From: an uncultured Flavobacteriaceae bacterium
GTDB taxonomy: Bacteria; Bacteroidota; Bacteroidia; Flavobacteriales; Flavobacteriaceae
Assembly (NCBI GenBank): GCA_938088195.1
Contig: CALKEO010000016.1
Location: 1-51,054 of the forward strand
Direction of reading: 5' to 3'
Length of the DNA: 51,054 bases
Part shown: one piece after another, positions 8,940-17,897 of the stretch
Position numbering within the stretch: the stretch's first letter is position 1
Layout of the letters: every line of letters begins with the position of its first letter
Translations under genes and position numbers: made by a program
Notes under the pieces: model-generated
Database searches by the model: none
The model's input: the letters and a program-made list of their open reading frames with translations, nothing else
Told to the model about the DNA's origin: nothing

Positions 8940-9713
8940 TTATAATTTGTTATTTAACTTATTAAGTCTAATTTGAGTTAATACCTTTTTGGTATACATT
9001 GGAAAGTCAGCATTCAACAGCCATCCAAAATACCCAGATTCATTTTCTAAAACATAATCTACTGTTTTGCCTTTATGCTTTCCAAATGAAAAACAAGGAA
9101 TATGATCTTTATTATATTTAATAAATCCTGCTAAATCTACATTTTTTCCTCTTTTAGAAAAGTCAGAAAGAAAGCTTACATTATTTTCTAAATCATCATA
9201 CTTTTCGATTTGAGATTCCAAAACCTCAAATGTTGCAAGTGTATCAGCTTTTGAAGAATGAGCATTGTCTAAAGATTTTCCACAATAAAATTGGTAAGCG
9301 GCACTCAAAGTTCTTTGTTCCATTTTATGAAAAATATTTTGAACATCAATTGTTGATACATTATCTAAAGAAAAATCGATTTCAGATCTCAAGAGTTCTT
9401 CAGCAAGTAACGGAATATCAAATTTATTAGAATTAAAACCAGCTAGATCACAATTATTAATCATGGATTTAATGTCCGAAGCAATCATTTTAAACAACGG
9501 TTCATTTTTAATAATATCGTTGGTAATTCCATGTATATTAGAAGCTTCTAACGGAATTGGAACACCAGGATTCACAAGCCAAGTTTTGGATTCTTTGTTT
9601 CCATTTGGAAATATTTTAAGAATTGATATTTCAACAATCCTATCTAAAGAAACATTAACGCCAGTTGTTTCTAAATCAAAAAAACATATTGGTTTTGATA
9701 TTTTTAAATTCAT
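8940..9713 (-). CDS. 3'-5' exonuclease, DEDDh family
   Basis: 257 residues. The DnaQ-like fold is clear: FFDLETTG (Asp13, Glu15), GFNSNKFDIPLL (Asp99) and AHSSKADTLAT (His152, Asp157) supply the five DEDDh metal and catalytic residues. The C-terminal 60 residues (PCFSFGKHKGKTVDYVL…GYFGWLL) are a small extra domain often seen in Bacteroidota members. Likely a DNA repair or proofreading-type exonuclease; it is not linked to a polymerase gene here, so it should not be called DNA polymerase epsilon subunit without more evidence. Upstream gap to the E2 gene is 23 nt. Confidence 0.93.
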   Translation of the reverse strand: MNLKISKPICFFDLETTGVNVSLDRIVEISILKIFPNGNKESKTWLVNPGVPIPLEASNIHGITNDIIKNEPLFKMIASDIKSMINNCDLAGFNSNKFDIPLLAEELLRSEIDFSLDNVSTIDVQNIFHKMEQRTLSAAYQFYCGKSLDNAHSSKADTLATFEVLESQIEKYDDLENNVSFLSDFSKRGKNVDLAGFIKYNKDHIPCFSFGKHKGKTVDYVLENESGYFGWLLNADFPMYTKKVLTQIRLNKLNNKL

Positions 9714-9736
9714 TTAATTAAAATAATTTTTTAAAA

Positions 9737-10996
9737 TCAAATAGACATATTAGTCTCCCAATTTTCAATTAAATCTTTAATTCTTTTAATAAACATGCCA
9801 CCCATAGCACCATTAATAATACGATGATCAAAACTGTGAGATAATATAATTTTATGTCTTATCCCTATAAAATCTCCTTGATCAGTTTCAATTACTGAGG
9901 GCACCTTTCTAATTGCTCCAAATGCTAAAATTCCTACTTGAGGTTGATTTATTATTGGAGTACCCATTAACGTTTCAAAAATACCAACATTACTTATGGT
10001 ATATGTTCCTCCTTGGGTGTCTACGGGTTCTAACTGACCATTTCTTGACCTGTAAGCCAAATCATTAACTTTTTTTACTAATCCAGTCAAACTTAATTGA
10101 TCTGCATTTTTTAATACAGGAACAATAAGGTTTCCATCGGAAAGTGCAGTAGCCATTCCAATATTAATATTTTTTTTCTTAGTCACATTGTATCCATCAA
10201 TACTTGAATTTAAAAGCGGAAACTCTTTTAAGACTTGTGCAACGAACATTATGAATATTGGAGTAAAAGTTATTTTCTCGCCCTCTCTTTTTTGAAATAA
10301 ATTTTTATTTTTTTCTCTCCATTTACATAAATTAGTAATATCGGCTTCGATAAAAGCTTGTACATGAGCAGATTCGTTTTTACTTTTTATCATATGATCT
10401 GAAATCAATTTTTCCATTCTACTCATTTCGTAAATACCATCATTATCTTTTTCAATATTAGATGAAAAGGACAAATCAATATTTTCAGATTTATTTTTGG
10501 AGGATAAATAATTTAACAAATCGTTTTTTGTAACTCTTCCCTCTTTTCCAGAACCTATAATTTTCTCTAATTCGGATTCGCTTAAACCTTCTTTTTTTGA
10601 AATACTTCTAATTAATGGAGAATAATTTTTTTTTGTGGAATAATTTTTTGGAGACTCAATAATTTTATTAGCCTTATAAATTATTTCTTGAACTTTATTT
10701 TCAGGTTTTTCAGGTTTCAAAACTGGTTTTGTCTCAGAACTAGCTTCCAATGAATTTTCTGTTTCAATTACAGCTATAGGTTCACCTACCTTTACCACAT
10801 CATTGACTTTACATAATTTTTCAATTAAAATACCAGAAACATCGCTTGGAACTTCTGAGTCAACTTTATCAGTTGCTATCTCAACTACAAGATCATCAAT
10901 ATAAATTTCATCACCTTCGTTTTTTAGCCAATTAATGATAGTAGCCTCTTCAATACTCTCTCCCATTCTTGGCAATAAAAGTTGAAATTTAGACAT
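9737..10996 (-). CDS. 2-oxo acid dehydrogenase E2 component (lipoyl acyltransferase)
   Basis: 419 residues. The N-terminal lipoyl domain carries the lipoylation lysine in EIATDKVDSEVPS (Lys44). A peripheral-subunit-binding domain lies at about 124-163 (SPLIRSISKKEGLSESELEKI, then GRVTKNDLLNYL). The catalytic domain ends with SHSFDHRIINGAMGG, containing His391 and the DHRxxxG motif. Such enzymes transfer the acyl group from E1-bound intermediates to CoA. No E1 or E3 gene is adjacent, so pyruvate, 2-oxoglutarate or branched-chain specificity is open; the DKVDSEVPS lipoyl motif leans towards a branched-chain or general form. Confidence 0.93.
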   Translation of the reverse strand: MSKFQLLLPRMGESIEEATIINWLKNEGDEIYIDDLVVEIATDKVDSEVPSDVSGILIEKLCKVNDVVKVGEPIAVIETENSLEASSETKPVLKPEKPENKVQEIIYKANKIIESPKNYSTKKNYSPLIRSISKKEGLSESELEKIIGSGKEGRVTKNDLLNYLSSKNKSENIDLSFSSNIEKDNDGIYEMSRMEKLISDHMIKSKNESAHVQAFIEADITNLCKWREKNKNLFQKREGEKITFTPIFIMFVAQVLKEFPLLNSSIDGYNVTKKKNINIGMATALSDGNLIVPVLKNADQLSLTGLVKKVNDLAYRSRNGQLEPVDTQGGTYTISNVGIFETLMGTPIINQPQVGILAFGAIRKVPSVIETDQGDFIGIRHKIILSHSFDHRIINGAMGGMFIKRIKDLIENWETNMSI

Positions 10997-11016
10997 TAAA
11001 CAAGAATTTTTTTTTA

Positions 11017-11024
11017 CAAAAATA
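11017..11024 (-). promoter_or_regulatory. Candidate -7 promoter element for the E2 gene
   Basis: Reads TATTTTTG on the minus strand, 20 nt before the E2 ATG and within the 40-nt gap after recR. Consensus match at all fixed positions, but no -33 box is evident. Confidence 0.4.
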
Positions 11025-11036
11025 TCAAATAAAATG

Positions 11037-11660
11037 CTATAAAATATTTTTTATTGAGTTCTCAAAAAGAATTCTTTTAACAATACTTCGTCCCAGAGTA
11101 ACCTCATCAGTATATTCTAATTCGTTTCCTACGGAAACTCCTCTGGCAATCGTTGTTATTTTTATTTCAAAATTTTCTAAATGCTTATAAATATAAAAAT
11201 TTGTAGTATCTCCCTCCATAGTAGCACTTAATGCAAGTATTATTTCTGAAATTTGATTGGAATTTACTTTTTTAACTAACGAGGAAATATTTAATTGATT
11301 CGGACCAATACCCTCAACCGGGGATATTTTTCCACCTAAAACATGATAAATTCCATTAAATTGTCCTGTGCTTTCAATTGCCATTACATCTCTAATATCT
11401 TCAACAACACATATAACTTTTTTATCTCTTTTACTACTTGTACAAATTTCACAAATTTTATTATCGGAAATGTTGTGACAACTTTCACATAAAATTACAT
11501 GTTCAATTAGTTCGTTTAATGCATTAGACAAATCTTTTGTTTGAGAATTAGGTTGTTGTAATAAAAACAAAACCAACCTTAGTGCAGTTCTTTTACCAAT
11601 ACCTGGTAACTGAGACATTTCACTTACAGCATTTTCTAACAATTTTGAAGAAAAATTCAT
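11037..11660 (-). CDS. recR: Recombination mediator protein RecR
   Basis: 207 residues. RecR forms a ring that works with RecO and RecF to load RecA on gapped DNA. The helix-hairpin-helix segment [17 protein letters not shown] is at about 18-34, followed by the four-cysteine zinc finger ([16 protein letters not shown]) and the TOPRIM domain ([14 protein letters not shown], later [11 protein letters not shown]). Ends with the usual [20 protein letters not shown] Walker-B-like stretch. Divergent from the symporter gene, with 65 nt between start codons. Complete. Confidence 0.97.
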   Translation of the reverse strand: MNFSSKLLENAVSEMSQLPGIGKRTALRLVLFLLQQPNSQTKDLSNALNELIEHVILCESCHNISDNKICEICTSSKRDKKVICVVEDIRDVMAIESTGQFNGIYHVLGGKISPVEGIGPNQLNISSLVKKVNSNQISEIILALSATMEGDTTNFYIYKHLENFEIKITTIARGVSVGNELEYTDEVTLGRSIVKRILFENSIKNIL

Positions 11661-11702
11661 TGGTTAAATATAACACTACATTTTATAAGAACCATAAATT
11701 AG

Positions 11703-11710
11703 TATATTTG
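11703..11710 (+). promoter_or_regulatory. -7 promoter element for the sodium:solute symporter gene
   Basis: TATATTTG, exact TAnnTTTG match, 15 nt before the ATG at 11726. It supports that ATG over the longer reading frame that runs back into recR. Confidence 0.55.
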
Positions 11711-11725
11711 AATAACTACTTCAAA

Positions 11726-13183
11726 ATGAGTTCATCAATTATTTTAATTGTAATTTTTCTGTATTTTTTTGGACTTTTTATAATTTCCAGTTTGACAACA
11801 GGAAATAATGACAATCAAACTTTTTTTTCTGCTAATAAAGAATCACCATGGTATCTAGTCGCATTCGGAATGGTTGGAGCCTCTTTATCTGGAATAACAT
11901 TTATTTCGGTTCCTGGAGATGTTGGTTCGTCACAATTCACTTATTTTCAAGTAGTTTTGGGTTACTTATTTGGTTATTTTGTAGTTGCGCTTTTACTTCT
12001 TCCAATATATTATAAATTGAAATTAACGTCAATTTATGAATATTTAAAAGTACGTTTTGGAGTTGTCAGTCATAAAACTGGAGCTTTTTTCTTTTTCTTA
12101 TCAAGAATAACTGGAGCATCTTTTAGATTGTATTTGGTTGCTATAGTTCTACAACAATTTGTTTTTAATGAATTAAAAGTTCCCTTTGAAATAACAGTAA
12201 TTATCTCTGTTATACTCATATGGATTTACACATTTAGGGGTGGAATAAAAACAATTGTTTGGACAGATACATTACAAACTAGTTTTATGCTAATTTCTGT
12301 TGTTTTATCTATTTATTTAATAAATCAAAGTTTGAACTGGACGTTCTTAGATTTTATTAATTCCAATGAACTTAAAACTTATTCAAATATTTTAGTAACA
12401 GAGAGCTTGATGGAAAAAAATCATTTATTTAAATCCTTTATCGGAGGAATGTTTATAACAATTTGCATGACTGGTTTAGACCAAGATATGATGCAAAAAA
12501 ACTTAACATGTAAATCTTTAAAAGAAGCTCAAAAAAATATGATTGTTTTTAGCATTGTTTTAGTTATTGTAACATTTATATTTTTACTATTAGGTGCCTT
12601 GTTATTTATCTATTCAGAAAAATTAAATATTATAATACCTAATCTTAATGGCTCAATTAATAGTGATTTACTTTTTCCACAAATTGCCTTAAATAGTGGA
12701 CTTGGTAATATTATAGGAATAACTTTTTTGCTAGGTTTAATTGCTGCTGCTTACAGCAGTGCCGATAGCGCTCTAACCTCTCTAACAACATCTTATTGTG
12801 TGGATGTCATTGATATTAAAAACAAAAGCAAAGATTACCAAATTAAAATTAGAAAAAGAGCTCATATAATTATGAGTATTATACTAGTAATAGTTATTAT
12901 AATTTTTAAAAACTATTTAAATACTAGTGTAATTGATGGCCTTTTAGTTTTGGCAGGATATACCTATGGCCCTTTACTTGGTTTATTTGCGTTTGGAATT
13001 TTTACTGATTACCAAATTAAAGACAAATACGTTTGGATAGTAACCATATTCTCTGTTTTGATTGTAGCATTATTAGCTAATTTAGACCCCAGTTACTTGG
13101 GGGGATATAAAATTGGATATGAACTTCTACCAATTAATGGATTAATTACTTTTTTGGGACTAATACTGATTCGTAGAAAGTAA
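11726..13183 (+). CDS. Sodium:solute symporter family transporter
   Basis: 485 residues, SSS family inner-membrane transporter coupling sodium uptake to an organic solute. About 13 hydrophobic segments. Family motifs include GASLSGITFISVPGDVG near residue 45, GLDQDMMQKNL mid-protein and AAAYSSADSALTSLTTS in the segment that carries conserved Na+-binding serines. The open frame extends 48 codons upstream into recR on the other strand, but the extension is not family-like, and a -7 box lies 15 nt before the ATG at 11726, so that start is chosen. The 3' end overlaps the convergent CoA-binding protein gene by 24 nt. Substrate unknown (the family includes sugar, proline, pantothenate and sialic acid carriers). 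Confidence 0.92.
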   Translation: MSSSIILIVIFLYFFGLFIISSLTTGNNDNQTFFSANKESPWYLVAFGMVGASLSGITFISVPGDVGSSQFTYFQVVLGYLFGYFVVALLLLPIYYKLKLTSIYEYLKVRFGVVSHKTGAFFFFLSRITGASFRLYLVAIVLQQFVFNELKVPFEITVIISVILIWIYTFRGGIKTIVWTDTLQTSFMLISVVLSIYLINQSLNWTFLDFINSNELKTYSNILVTESLMEKNHLFKSFIGGMFITICMTGLDQDMMQKNLTCKSLKEAQKNMIVFSIVLVIVTFIFLLLGALLFIYSEKLNIIIPNLNGSINSDLLFPQIALNSGLGNIIGITFLLGLIAAAYSSADSALTSLTTSYCVDVIDIKNKSKDYQIKIRKRAHIIMSIILVIVIIIFKNYLNTSVIDGLLVLAGYTYGPLLGLFAFGIFTDYQIKDKYVWIVTIFSVLIVALLANLDPSYLGGYKIGYELLPINGLITFLGLILIRRK

Positions 13184-13522
13184 AACCAATGTACAAGCTT
13201 CTGCATAATTAATGAATTTATTTTTTAAATGAAGATAAAAATCAGGGTTTTCCGTTCCTGGATTAAAAATAACACGTTGTGGATTTAGAGAAATTATGTA
13301 ATCATAGTATTCTCTTTGTCTAATCTTATTTAAATAAATAGTTACTGTATGAATGTTTTTAAAGGGAATTTTTAATTTATGTATTTTTACTTCTCTTACA
13401 AAATCCAAGCTGTTTCCAATTGCTTTTACATCAATTTTTTTTTCTATCAGTTTATTTAATGCTTTGTATGAATATCTTTCAGGATTTGATGAAACCCCTA
13501 AAACTAAAGTTTTTTTTACCAT
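13160..13522 (-). CDS. CoA-binding-domain protein (YccU-like)
   Basis: 120 residues from the ATG at 13520-13522. The N-terminal MVKKTLVLGVSSNPERYSY followed by KAIGNSL-type strands is the Rossmann-like CoA-binding fold; the C-terminal NPGTENPDFY…EACTLVLL matches the small stand-alone family. The function in bacteria is not established. This start overlaps the end of fabH by 7 nt, so the two are co-transcribed and likely translationally coupled; a start 7 codons further upstream is possible but would extend the overlap and is not family-like. The 3' end overlaps the convergent symporter gene. Confidence 0.82.
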   Translation of the reverse strand: MVKKTLVLGVSSNPERYSYKALNKLIEKKIDVKAIGNSLDFVREVKIHKLKIPFKNIHTVTIYLNKIRQREYYDYIISLNPQRVIFNPGTENPDFYLHLKNKFINYAEACTLVLLSTNQY

Positions 13523-14523
13523 CTTATCATAACTGATCCCCAAGTAAAACCTGCACCAAAAGAAGCCAGAATAATCAAATCATCTTCTTTGACTTTTCCT
13601 TGTTCCCAAGCCTCAGAAAGTGCAATAATTATTGAAGCAGCTGTAGTGTTTCCATAGCTCATGATATTATTATAGACCTTATCGTCAGAAAGTTTAAATT
13701 TTCTTTGTACAAATTGTGAAATACGCATGTTTGCCTGATGAGGAATCAATAAATCAATATCACTAATTTGTAAATTATTAGCTTCCAAGCCTTCATTGAT
13801 TACCTCAATAAATCTTTTCACAGCATTTTTAAAAACAAATTGACCATTCATGTAAGGGTAGTAAGACTGATCATTTGGGTCATTGTTAGCTATTATCTCA
13901 GGAACCCAGCGACCTGTACTTGGTCCATCTAACATTAATTCACGAGCATGTTTACCCTCTGAATGTAAATGAGATGATAAAATTCCTTTTTCTTTTTGTT
14001 CGCATCTGGATACAATTGCAGCTCCTGCACCATCTCCAAAAATAACAGTGACTCCTCTTCCTTTTGTAGATTTATCAAGTCCACCTGAATGATTTTCAGA
14101 ACCAATTACTAATATGTTTTTATACATTCCTGTTTTAATAAATTGATCTGCTACAGACATAGCATATACAAATCCGGAACATTGATTTCTGACATCTAAA
14201 GCACCAATTGTAGGGAGATCTAACATATCTTGAACTCGAACACCTCCACCTGGAAAATACATATCTGGGCTTAATGTTGCAAAGATTATGAAATCTATAT
14301 CGTTTTTATTTAAGCCGGACTTTTTAATAGCAATTTTTGAAGCTTTAACTGCCATTGTTGATGTCGTATCGTCTGATTTAGGGTCAATCCAACGTCTCTC
14401 TTTGATTCCTGTTCTTTCTTGAATCCAAGAATCACTCGTATCAATTAACTTTGATAAATCATCGTTCGTAACAACATTTTCTGGAACATAATGACCCAAA
14501 CCTATCATTCTTGAATTAAACAT
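13516..14523 (-). CDS. fabH: 3-oxoacyl-ACP synthase III (FabH type)
   Basis: 335 residues. FabH condenses acetyl-CoA (or branched acyl-CoA) with malonyl-ACP to start fatty-acid synthesis. The catalytic triad is intact: Cys115 in RNQCSGFVYA, His262 in PHQANMRI and Asn292 in SYGNTTAAS; the C-terminal GAGFTWGSVMIRW motif is typical. It is a stand-alone gene, not in the usual plsX–fabH cluster, so it may be one of several paralogues in the genome; a specialised role in another acyl-chain pathway cannot be excluded. Divergent from htpG across a 136-nt AT-rich gap. Confidence 0.93.
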   Translation of the reverse strand: MFNSRMIGLGHYVPENVVTNDDLSKLIDTSDSWIQERTGIKERRWIDPKSDDTTSTMAVKASKIAIKKSGLNKNDIDFIIFATLSPDMYFPGGGVRVQDMLDLPTIGALDVRNQCSGFVYAMSVADQFIKTGMYKNILVIGSENHSGGLDKSTKGRGVTVIFGDGAGAAIVSRCEQKEKGILSSHLHSEGKHARELMLDGPSTGRWVPEIIANNDPNDQSYYPYMNGQFVFKNAVKRFIEVINEGLEANNLQISDIDLLIPHQANMRISQFVQRKFKLSDDKVYNNIMSYGNTTAASIIIALSEAWEQGKVKEDDLIILASFGAGFTWGSVMIRW

Positions 14524-14603
14524 ATTTAATTAGGTTAAATTGAAATAATGTAATTTATCTAAAACTTACGAATAATATTTTTAAAAAAGAACATTAATGT
14601 CAA

Positions 14604-14636
14604 TTTGTCATTGAAAGCTATTTGGTATATCATTTG
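14604..14636 (+). promoter_or_regulatory. Possible htpG promoter (-33 TTTG, -7 ATCATTTG)
   Basis: TTTG at 14604-14607 and ATCATTTG at 14629-14636 are 21 nt apart, 23 nt before the htpG ATG. The -7 octamer has its first two bases inverted relative to the consensus, so this is tentative. No heat-shock inverted repeat was seen in the fabH–htpG gap. Confidence 0.3.
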
Positions 14637-14659
14637 ATAATTTTATTAAAAATTAAATT

Positions 14660-16534
14660 ATGTCTAAAGGTAAAATTAATGTTTCAGTTGAAAACATATT
14701 TCCACTAATTAAAAAGTTTTTATATAGCGATCACGAAATTTTTTTAAGAGAATTAATTTCAAATGCGACAGATGCAACATCTAAACTCAAACATCTTAGC
14801 AGCATTGGAGAAAATAAAATTAAAATTGATAATCCAATCATTGAAGTCAAAGTTGATAAAAAAGGAAAAAAGCTTCATATTATCGATCAGGGTATAGGAA
14901 TGTCCTCAGATGAAGTGAAAAAATACATTAATCAGGTAGCTTTTTCGGGTGCTGAGGAATTTTTAGAAAAATATAAGGATTCAGCAAAAGACAGTGGAAT
15001 AATTGGACATTTTGGACTTGGTTTTTATTCAGCTTTCATGGTTGCTGAAAAAGTTGAAATCAAAACTAAATCTTACAAAGATGATTCTGCTGCACACTGG
15101 GTTTGTGATGGATCTCCAGAATACTCTCTAACTAAATGTGATAAAAAGGATAGAGGAACTGAAATAATTTTGCATATTGATAAAGATTCTAAAGAGTTTT
15201 TGGAAGAATCTAGAATTAGAACACTTCTAACAAAATATAATAAGTTTATGCCAGTTCCTATAAAATTTGGAACTAAAGAAATAACAAAAAAAGAAGGTAA
15301 GGGTAAAAACGAGAAAGAGATTAAAGAAACTGTTGATGATATTATCAATAATCCTAATCCAGCGTGGACTAAAACCCCTAGTGATTTAGATGAAAACTCT
15401 TATAAAGAATTTTATAGAGAGTTGTATCCAATGCAATTTGAGGAACCCTTGTTCAATATTCACCTTAACGTTGATTATCCCTTCAACCTCACAGGAATTT
15501 TATATTTTCCTAAAATATCAAACGACATAAATGTTCAAAAAGATAAAATTCAGTTATATCAAAATCAAGTTTTTGTAACTGATAATGTTGAAGGAATTGT
15601 TCCGGAATTTTTGACTCTTTTAAGAGGTGTTATTGATTCGCCTGATATTCCTTTAAATGTTTCTAGAAGTTATCTACAAGCTGATGGAGCGGTTAAAAAA
15701 ATAAGTAATTACATAACAAGAAAAGTTGGTGACAAATTAAATTCTTTATTCAAAAAAGACAGAAAAGAATTTGAAAAAAAATGGAATGACATAAAAGTAG
15801 TTATTGAATATGGTATGCTAAGTGAAGAAAAATTTTATGAAAAAGCTCAAAAATTTGCTCTTTACCCAACAGTAAATGACGAATTTTTAACATTTGAAGA
15901 ATTAAAAGAAAAAGTTTCTAAAAATCAAACTGATAAGGACGGTAAAATAGTTGTTTTATATGCATCAAATAAAAATGAACAGCATCCTTACATTGAAACT
16001 GCTAAAGAAAAAGGATATGAAGTTCTTTTACTTGATTCACCTATAATAAGTCACTTAATTCAAAAAATTGAAACTAGTAATGATAAAATTACTTTTTCAA
16101 GAGTCGATGCAGATGTTGTTGATAATTTAATTAAGAAAGAAAATGAAGAAATATCTAAACTTGATGATAAAGAAAAAGAAAAATTAAAATCAATCATTGA
16201 AAAAAATGTTCCAAAAGAAAAATATACAGTTCAGTTGGAAGCAATGGATAGCAGTGCTGCACCATTTGTAATAACATTCCCAGAGTTTATGAGAAGAATG
16301 AAAGAAATGCAGCAAAGTGGAGGAAATAGTATGTTTGGAAATATGCCTGAAATGTATAATCTTATCATAAATGTTAATAATCCAATAAGTTCAGAAATAT
16401 TAAAATCTAAAAGCAAAGACAAAAAACAAAGATTAATAAATCAATCTTTGGATTTGGCTAAGTTATCTCAAAATTTATTAAAAGGTGAAGAACTCACCTC
16501 ATTTATAAAAAGAAGCATAAGTTTCATAAAATAA
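14660..16534 (+). CDS. htpG: Molecular chaperone HtpG (Hsp90)
   Basis: 624 residues, full-length bacterial Hsp90. The GHKL ATPase domain carries the catalytic Glu/Asn in FLRELISNATDA, the Mg/ATP motif in IIDQGIGMSSDEV and the lid/glycine motif GHFGLGFYSAFMV. The middle domain has the family LYFPK and RGVIDSPDIPLNVSRSYLQ segments, where the arginine contacts the ATP phosphate. The C-terminal dimerisation domain is present. ATP-driven folding chaperone in the cytosol. Followed 3 nt later by the DoxX-like gene on the same strand. Confidence 0.98.
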   Translation: MSKGKINVSVENIFPLIKKFLYSDHEIFLRELISNATDATSKLKHLSSIGENKIKIDNPIIEVKVDKKGKKLHIIDQGIGMSSDEVKKYINQVAFSGAEEFLEKYKDSAKDSGIIGHFGLGFYSAFMVAEKVEIKTKSYKDDSAAHWVCDGSPEYSLTKCDKKDRGTEIILHIDKDSKEFLEESRIRTLLTKYNKFMPVPIKFGTKEITKKEGKGKNEKEIKETVDDIINNPNPAWTKTPSDLDENSYKEFYRELYPMQFEEPLFNIHLNVDYPFNLTGILYFPKISNDINVQKDKIQLYQNQVFVTDNVEGIVPEFLTLLRGVIDSPDIPLNVSRSYLQADGAVKKISNYITRKVGDKLNSLFKKDRKEFEKKWNDIKVVIEYGMLSEEKFYEKAQKFALYPTVNDEFLTFEELKEKVSKNQTDKDGKIVVLYASNKNEQHPYIETAKEKGYEVLLLDSPIISHLIQKIETSNDKITFSRVDADVVDNLIKKENEEISKLDDKEKEKLKSIIEKNVPKEKYTVQLEAMDSSAAPFVITFPEFMRRMKEMQQSGGNSMFGNMPEMYNLIINVNNPISSEILKSKSKDKKQRLINQSLDLAKLSQNLLKGEELTSFIKRSISFIK

Positions 16535-16537
16535 CCT

Positions 16538-16888
16538 GTGAAAAAGATTAATCTTTATATCATGGGTATAATTTACATTTACCTTGGTATAATGCATTTT
16601 ACTAACACCAATTTTTATTTACCATACATGCCTAAATTTCTTCCCTGGCATTTTGAACTAATTATAGCTAGTGGTGTTGCTGAAATTCTGCTTGGTCTTG
16701 GTGTGTTTTTTAAAAAGTTCAGGAAAATTAGTCTAATCGGAATAATGATGATGTTAACTGTTTTTTTAATAGTTCATTTCAACATGCTAATTCCAGAGAA
16801 TAGTTTAGGAAATCCAACTTACCTTCTATTAATCAGAATTGTAATTCAATTTGGATTAATCTATTGGGCTTGGAGAAACATTGATTAG
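16538..16888 (+). CDS. DoxX-like small integral membrane protein
   Basis: 116 residues with four hydrophobic segments (about 4-20, 43-60, 68-85 and 96-112). The N-terminal YIYLGIMHFTNTNFYLPYMPKFLPWH stretch and ASGVAEILLGLGVFF helix are typical of the DoxX/DoxD-like (DUF4870-size) membrane family. No function is known. Start is GTG at 16538-16540, 3 nt after the htpG stop, so it is probably co-transcribed with htpG. Confidence 0.78.
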   Translation: MKKINLYIMGIIYIYLGIMHFTNTNFYLPYMPKFLPWHFELIIASGVAEILLGLGVFFKKFRKISLIGIMMMLTVFLIVHFNMLIPENSLGNPTYLLLIRIVIQFGLIYWAWRNID

Positions 16889-16936
16889 TTTTTTTTTAAT
16901 ATAAAATTTTGTGATATTTATAAAAATAATACCCAA

Positions 16937-17617
16937 TTGAAAAAAATTATTTTTTTATTTTTTATTGCCTTTTTTACAAATTGTTCTAAATCAAATGATC
17001 TTATGACAGTAAACCTTTCAGTGGAAGGGTTTAAAAAAGGAAATGTTTACTTACAAAAAATTCAAGATTCAGTCTTAATTAATATTGACTCTATTTTTAT
17101 TGAAAATAGCAAACCTATAATACTAGACTACAAAATAAATTCGCCTGAAATTTTTTATATAAATCTTGACATAAAAAGTAAAGAAAAAAGAATAGAGTTT
17201 TTTGGAGAAAAGGGAAGTATCTCTATTAATACCAACTTAAAAAAATTTAATTCAAACTATAAAATTACAGGATCTAAAAGTGACTCTATTTTCAGAATAT
17301 ATCAAAATGTAATAAAAAGGTTCAACTATCAAAGATTAGATTTAATTAAACTTTCTATCGAAAAATCTCAAAAAGGTCAGCCGGATAGTCTTAAAATTAT
17401 TGAAGAACAAATTAATAGTCTAAATAAAAGACAATACCTCTATACTTTAAATTTTGCTGTAAGTAATGGAAAAAGTCACGTAGCTCCTTTTATAGCTTTA
17501 AATGAATTTTCAGAGGACAGTAAAATCTTATTAGATACTATAAGAAAATCCCTTTCCAATGAAGTTTTGAATTCTAAATACGGAAATATGCTTGTGAAGA
17601 AAATTAGCTCAAATTAA
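16937..17617 (+). CDS. Putative lipoprotein with a DUF4369-like domain, no thioredoxin domain
   Basis: 226 residues from a TTG at 16937. The first 15 residues are a lipoprotein signal ending in FFTNC, with Cys16 as the expected lipidation site. Residues about 22-110 resemble the DUF4369 beta domain found at the N-terminus of Bacteroidota TlpA-like thiol-disulfide proteins (VNLSVEGFKKGNVYLQK), and the helical tail ending NSKYGNMLVKKI matches the linker that normally precedes the thioredoxin domain. Here the gene stops there, and no thioredoxin coding remnant is visible downstream. The missing domain means redox function cannot be assumed. Family call is by eye and moderate. Confidence 0.65.
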   Translation: MKKIIFLFFIAFFTNCSKSNDLMTVNLSVEGFKKGNVYLQKIQDSVLINIDSIFIENSKPIILDYKINSPEIFYINLDIKSKEKRIEFFGEKGSISINTNLKKFNSNYKITGSKSDSIFRIYQNVIKRFNYQRLDLIKLSIEKSQKGQPDSLKIIEEQINSLNKRQYLYTLNFAVSNGKSHVAPFIALNEFSEDSKILLDTIRKSLSNEVLNSKYGNMLVKKISSN

Positions 17618-17620
17618 CTT

Positions 17621-17887
17621 TTAAAGATCATTAAAGTTTTTAACTAATTCTTCAGCTTTTTTGGTGAGCTCTAAACTAATTTTTTTAAAATGAGTCTTTT
17701 TGTTAGAAATATCTTTTTGATTGATCTTCTCAATCAATGAATCAAAAACACTAAAACATTTATCAACTAGTTTTTCACTTTTTTTTTGATCCTTTTCAGG
17801 ATTTTCTAACTCCCATGAATTAATATTTTGAATAATTTCGCCAATAACATTATTCAAATCTTTCTTTAAATTTCTAACACTTGCCAT
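17621..17887 (-). CDS. Small helical protein, function unknown
   Basis: 88 residues, ATG at 17885-17887. Almost entirely charged and predicted helical (ELENPEKDQKKSEKLVDKCF, THFKKISLELTKKAEELVKN), with no signal peptide or membrane segment. I do not recognise a named family. It ends 3 nt from the convergent lipoprotein gene and lies 10 nt downstream of queD on the same strand, so it is probably the last gene of an idi–queD–small protein operon. The clean frame and compact neighbours support it as a real gene. Confidence 0.7.
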   Translation of the reverse strand: MASVRNLKKDLNNVIGEIIQNINSWELENPEKDQKKSEKLVDKCFSVFDSLIEKINQKDISNKKTHFKKISLELTKKAEELVKNFNDL

Positions 17888-17897
17888 ATTTTACAGT

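Noticed and set aside
11582-11725. 48-codon N-terminal extension of the symporter ORF
   Set aside because: It runs antisense into recR, is not transporter-like, and a -7 box lies between it and the ATG at 11726.
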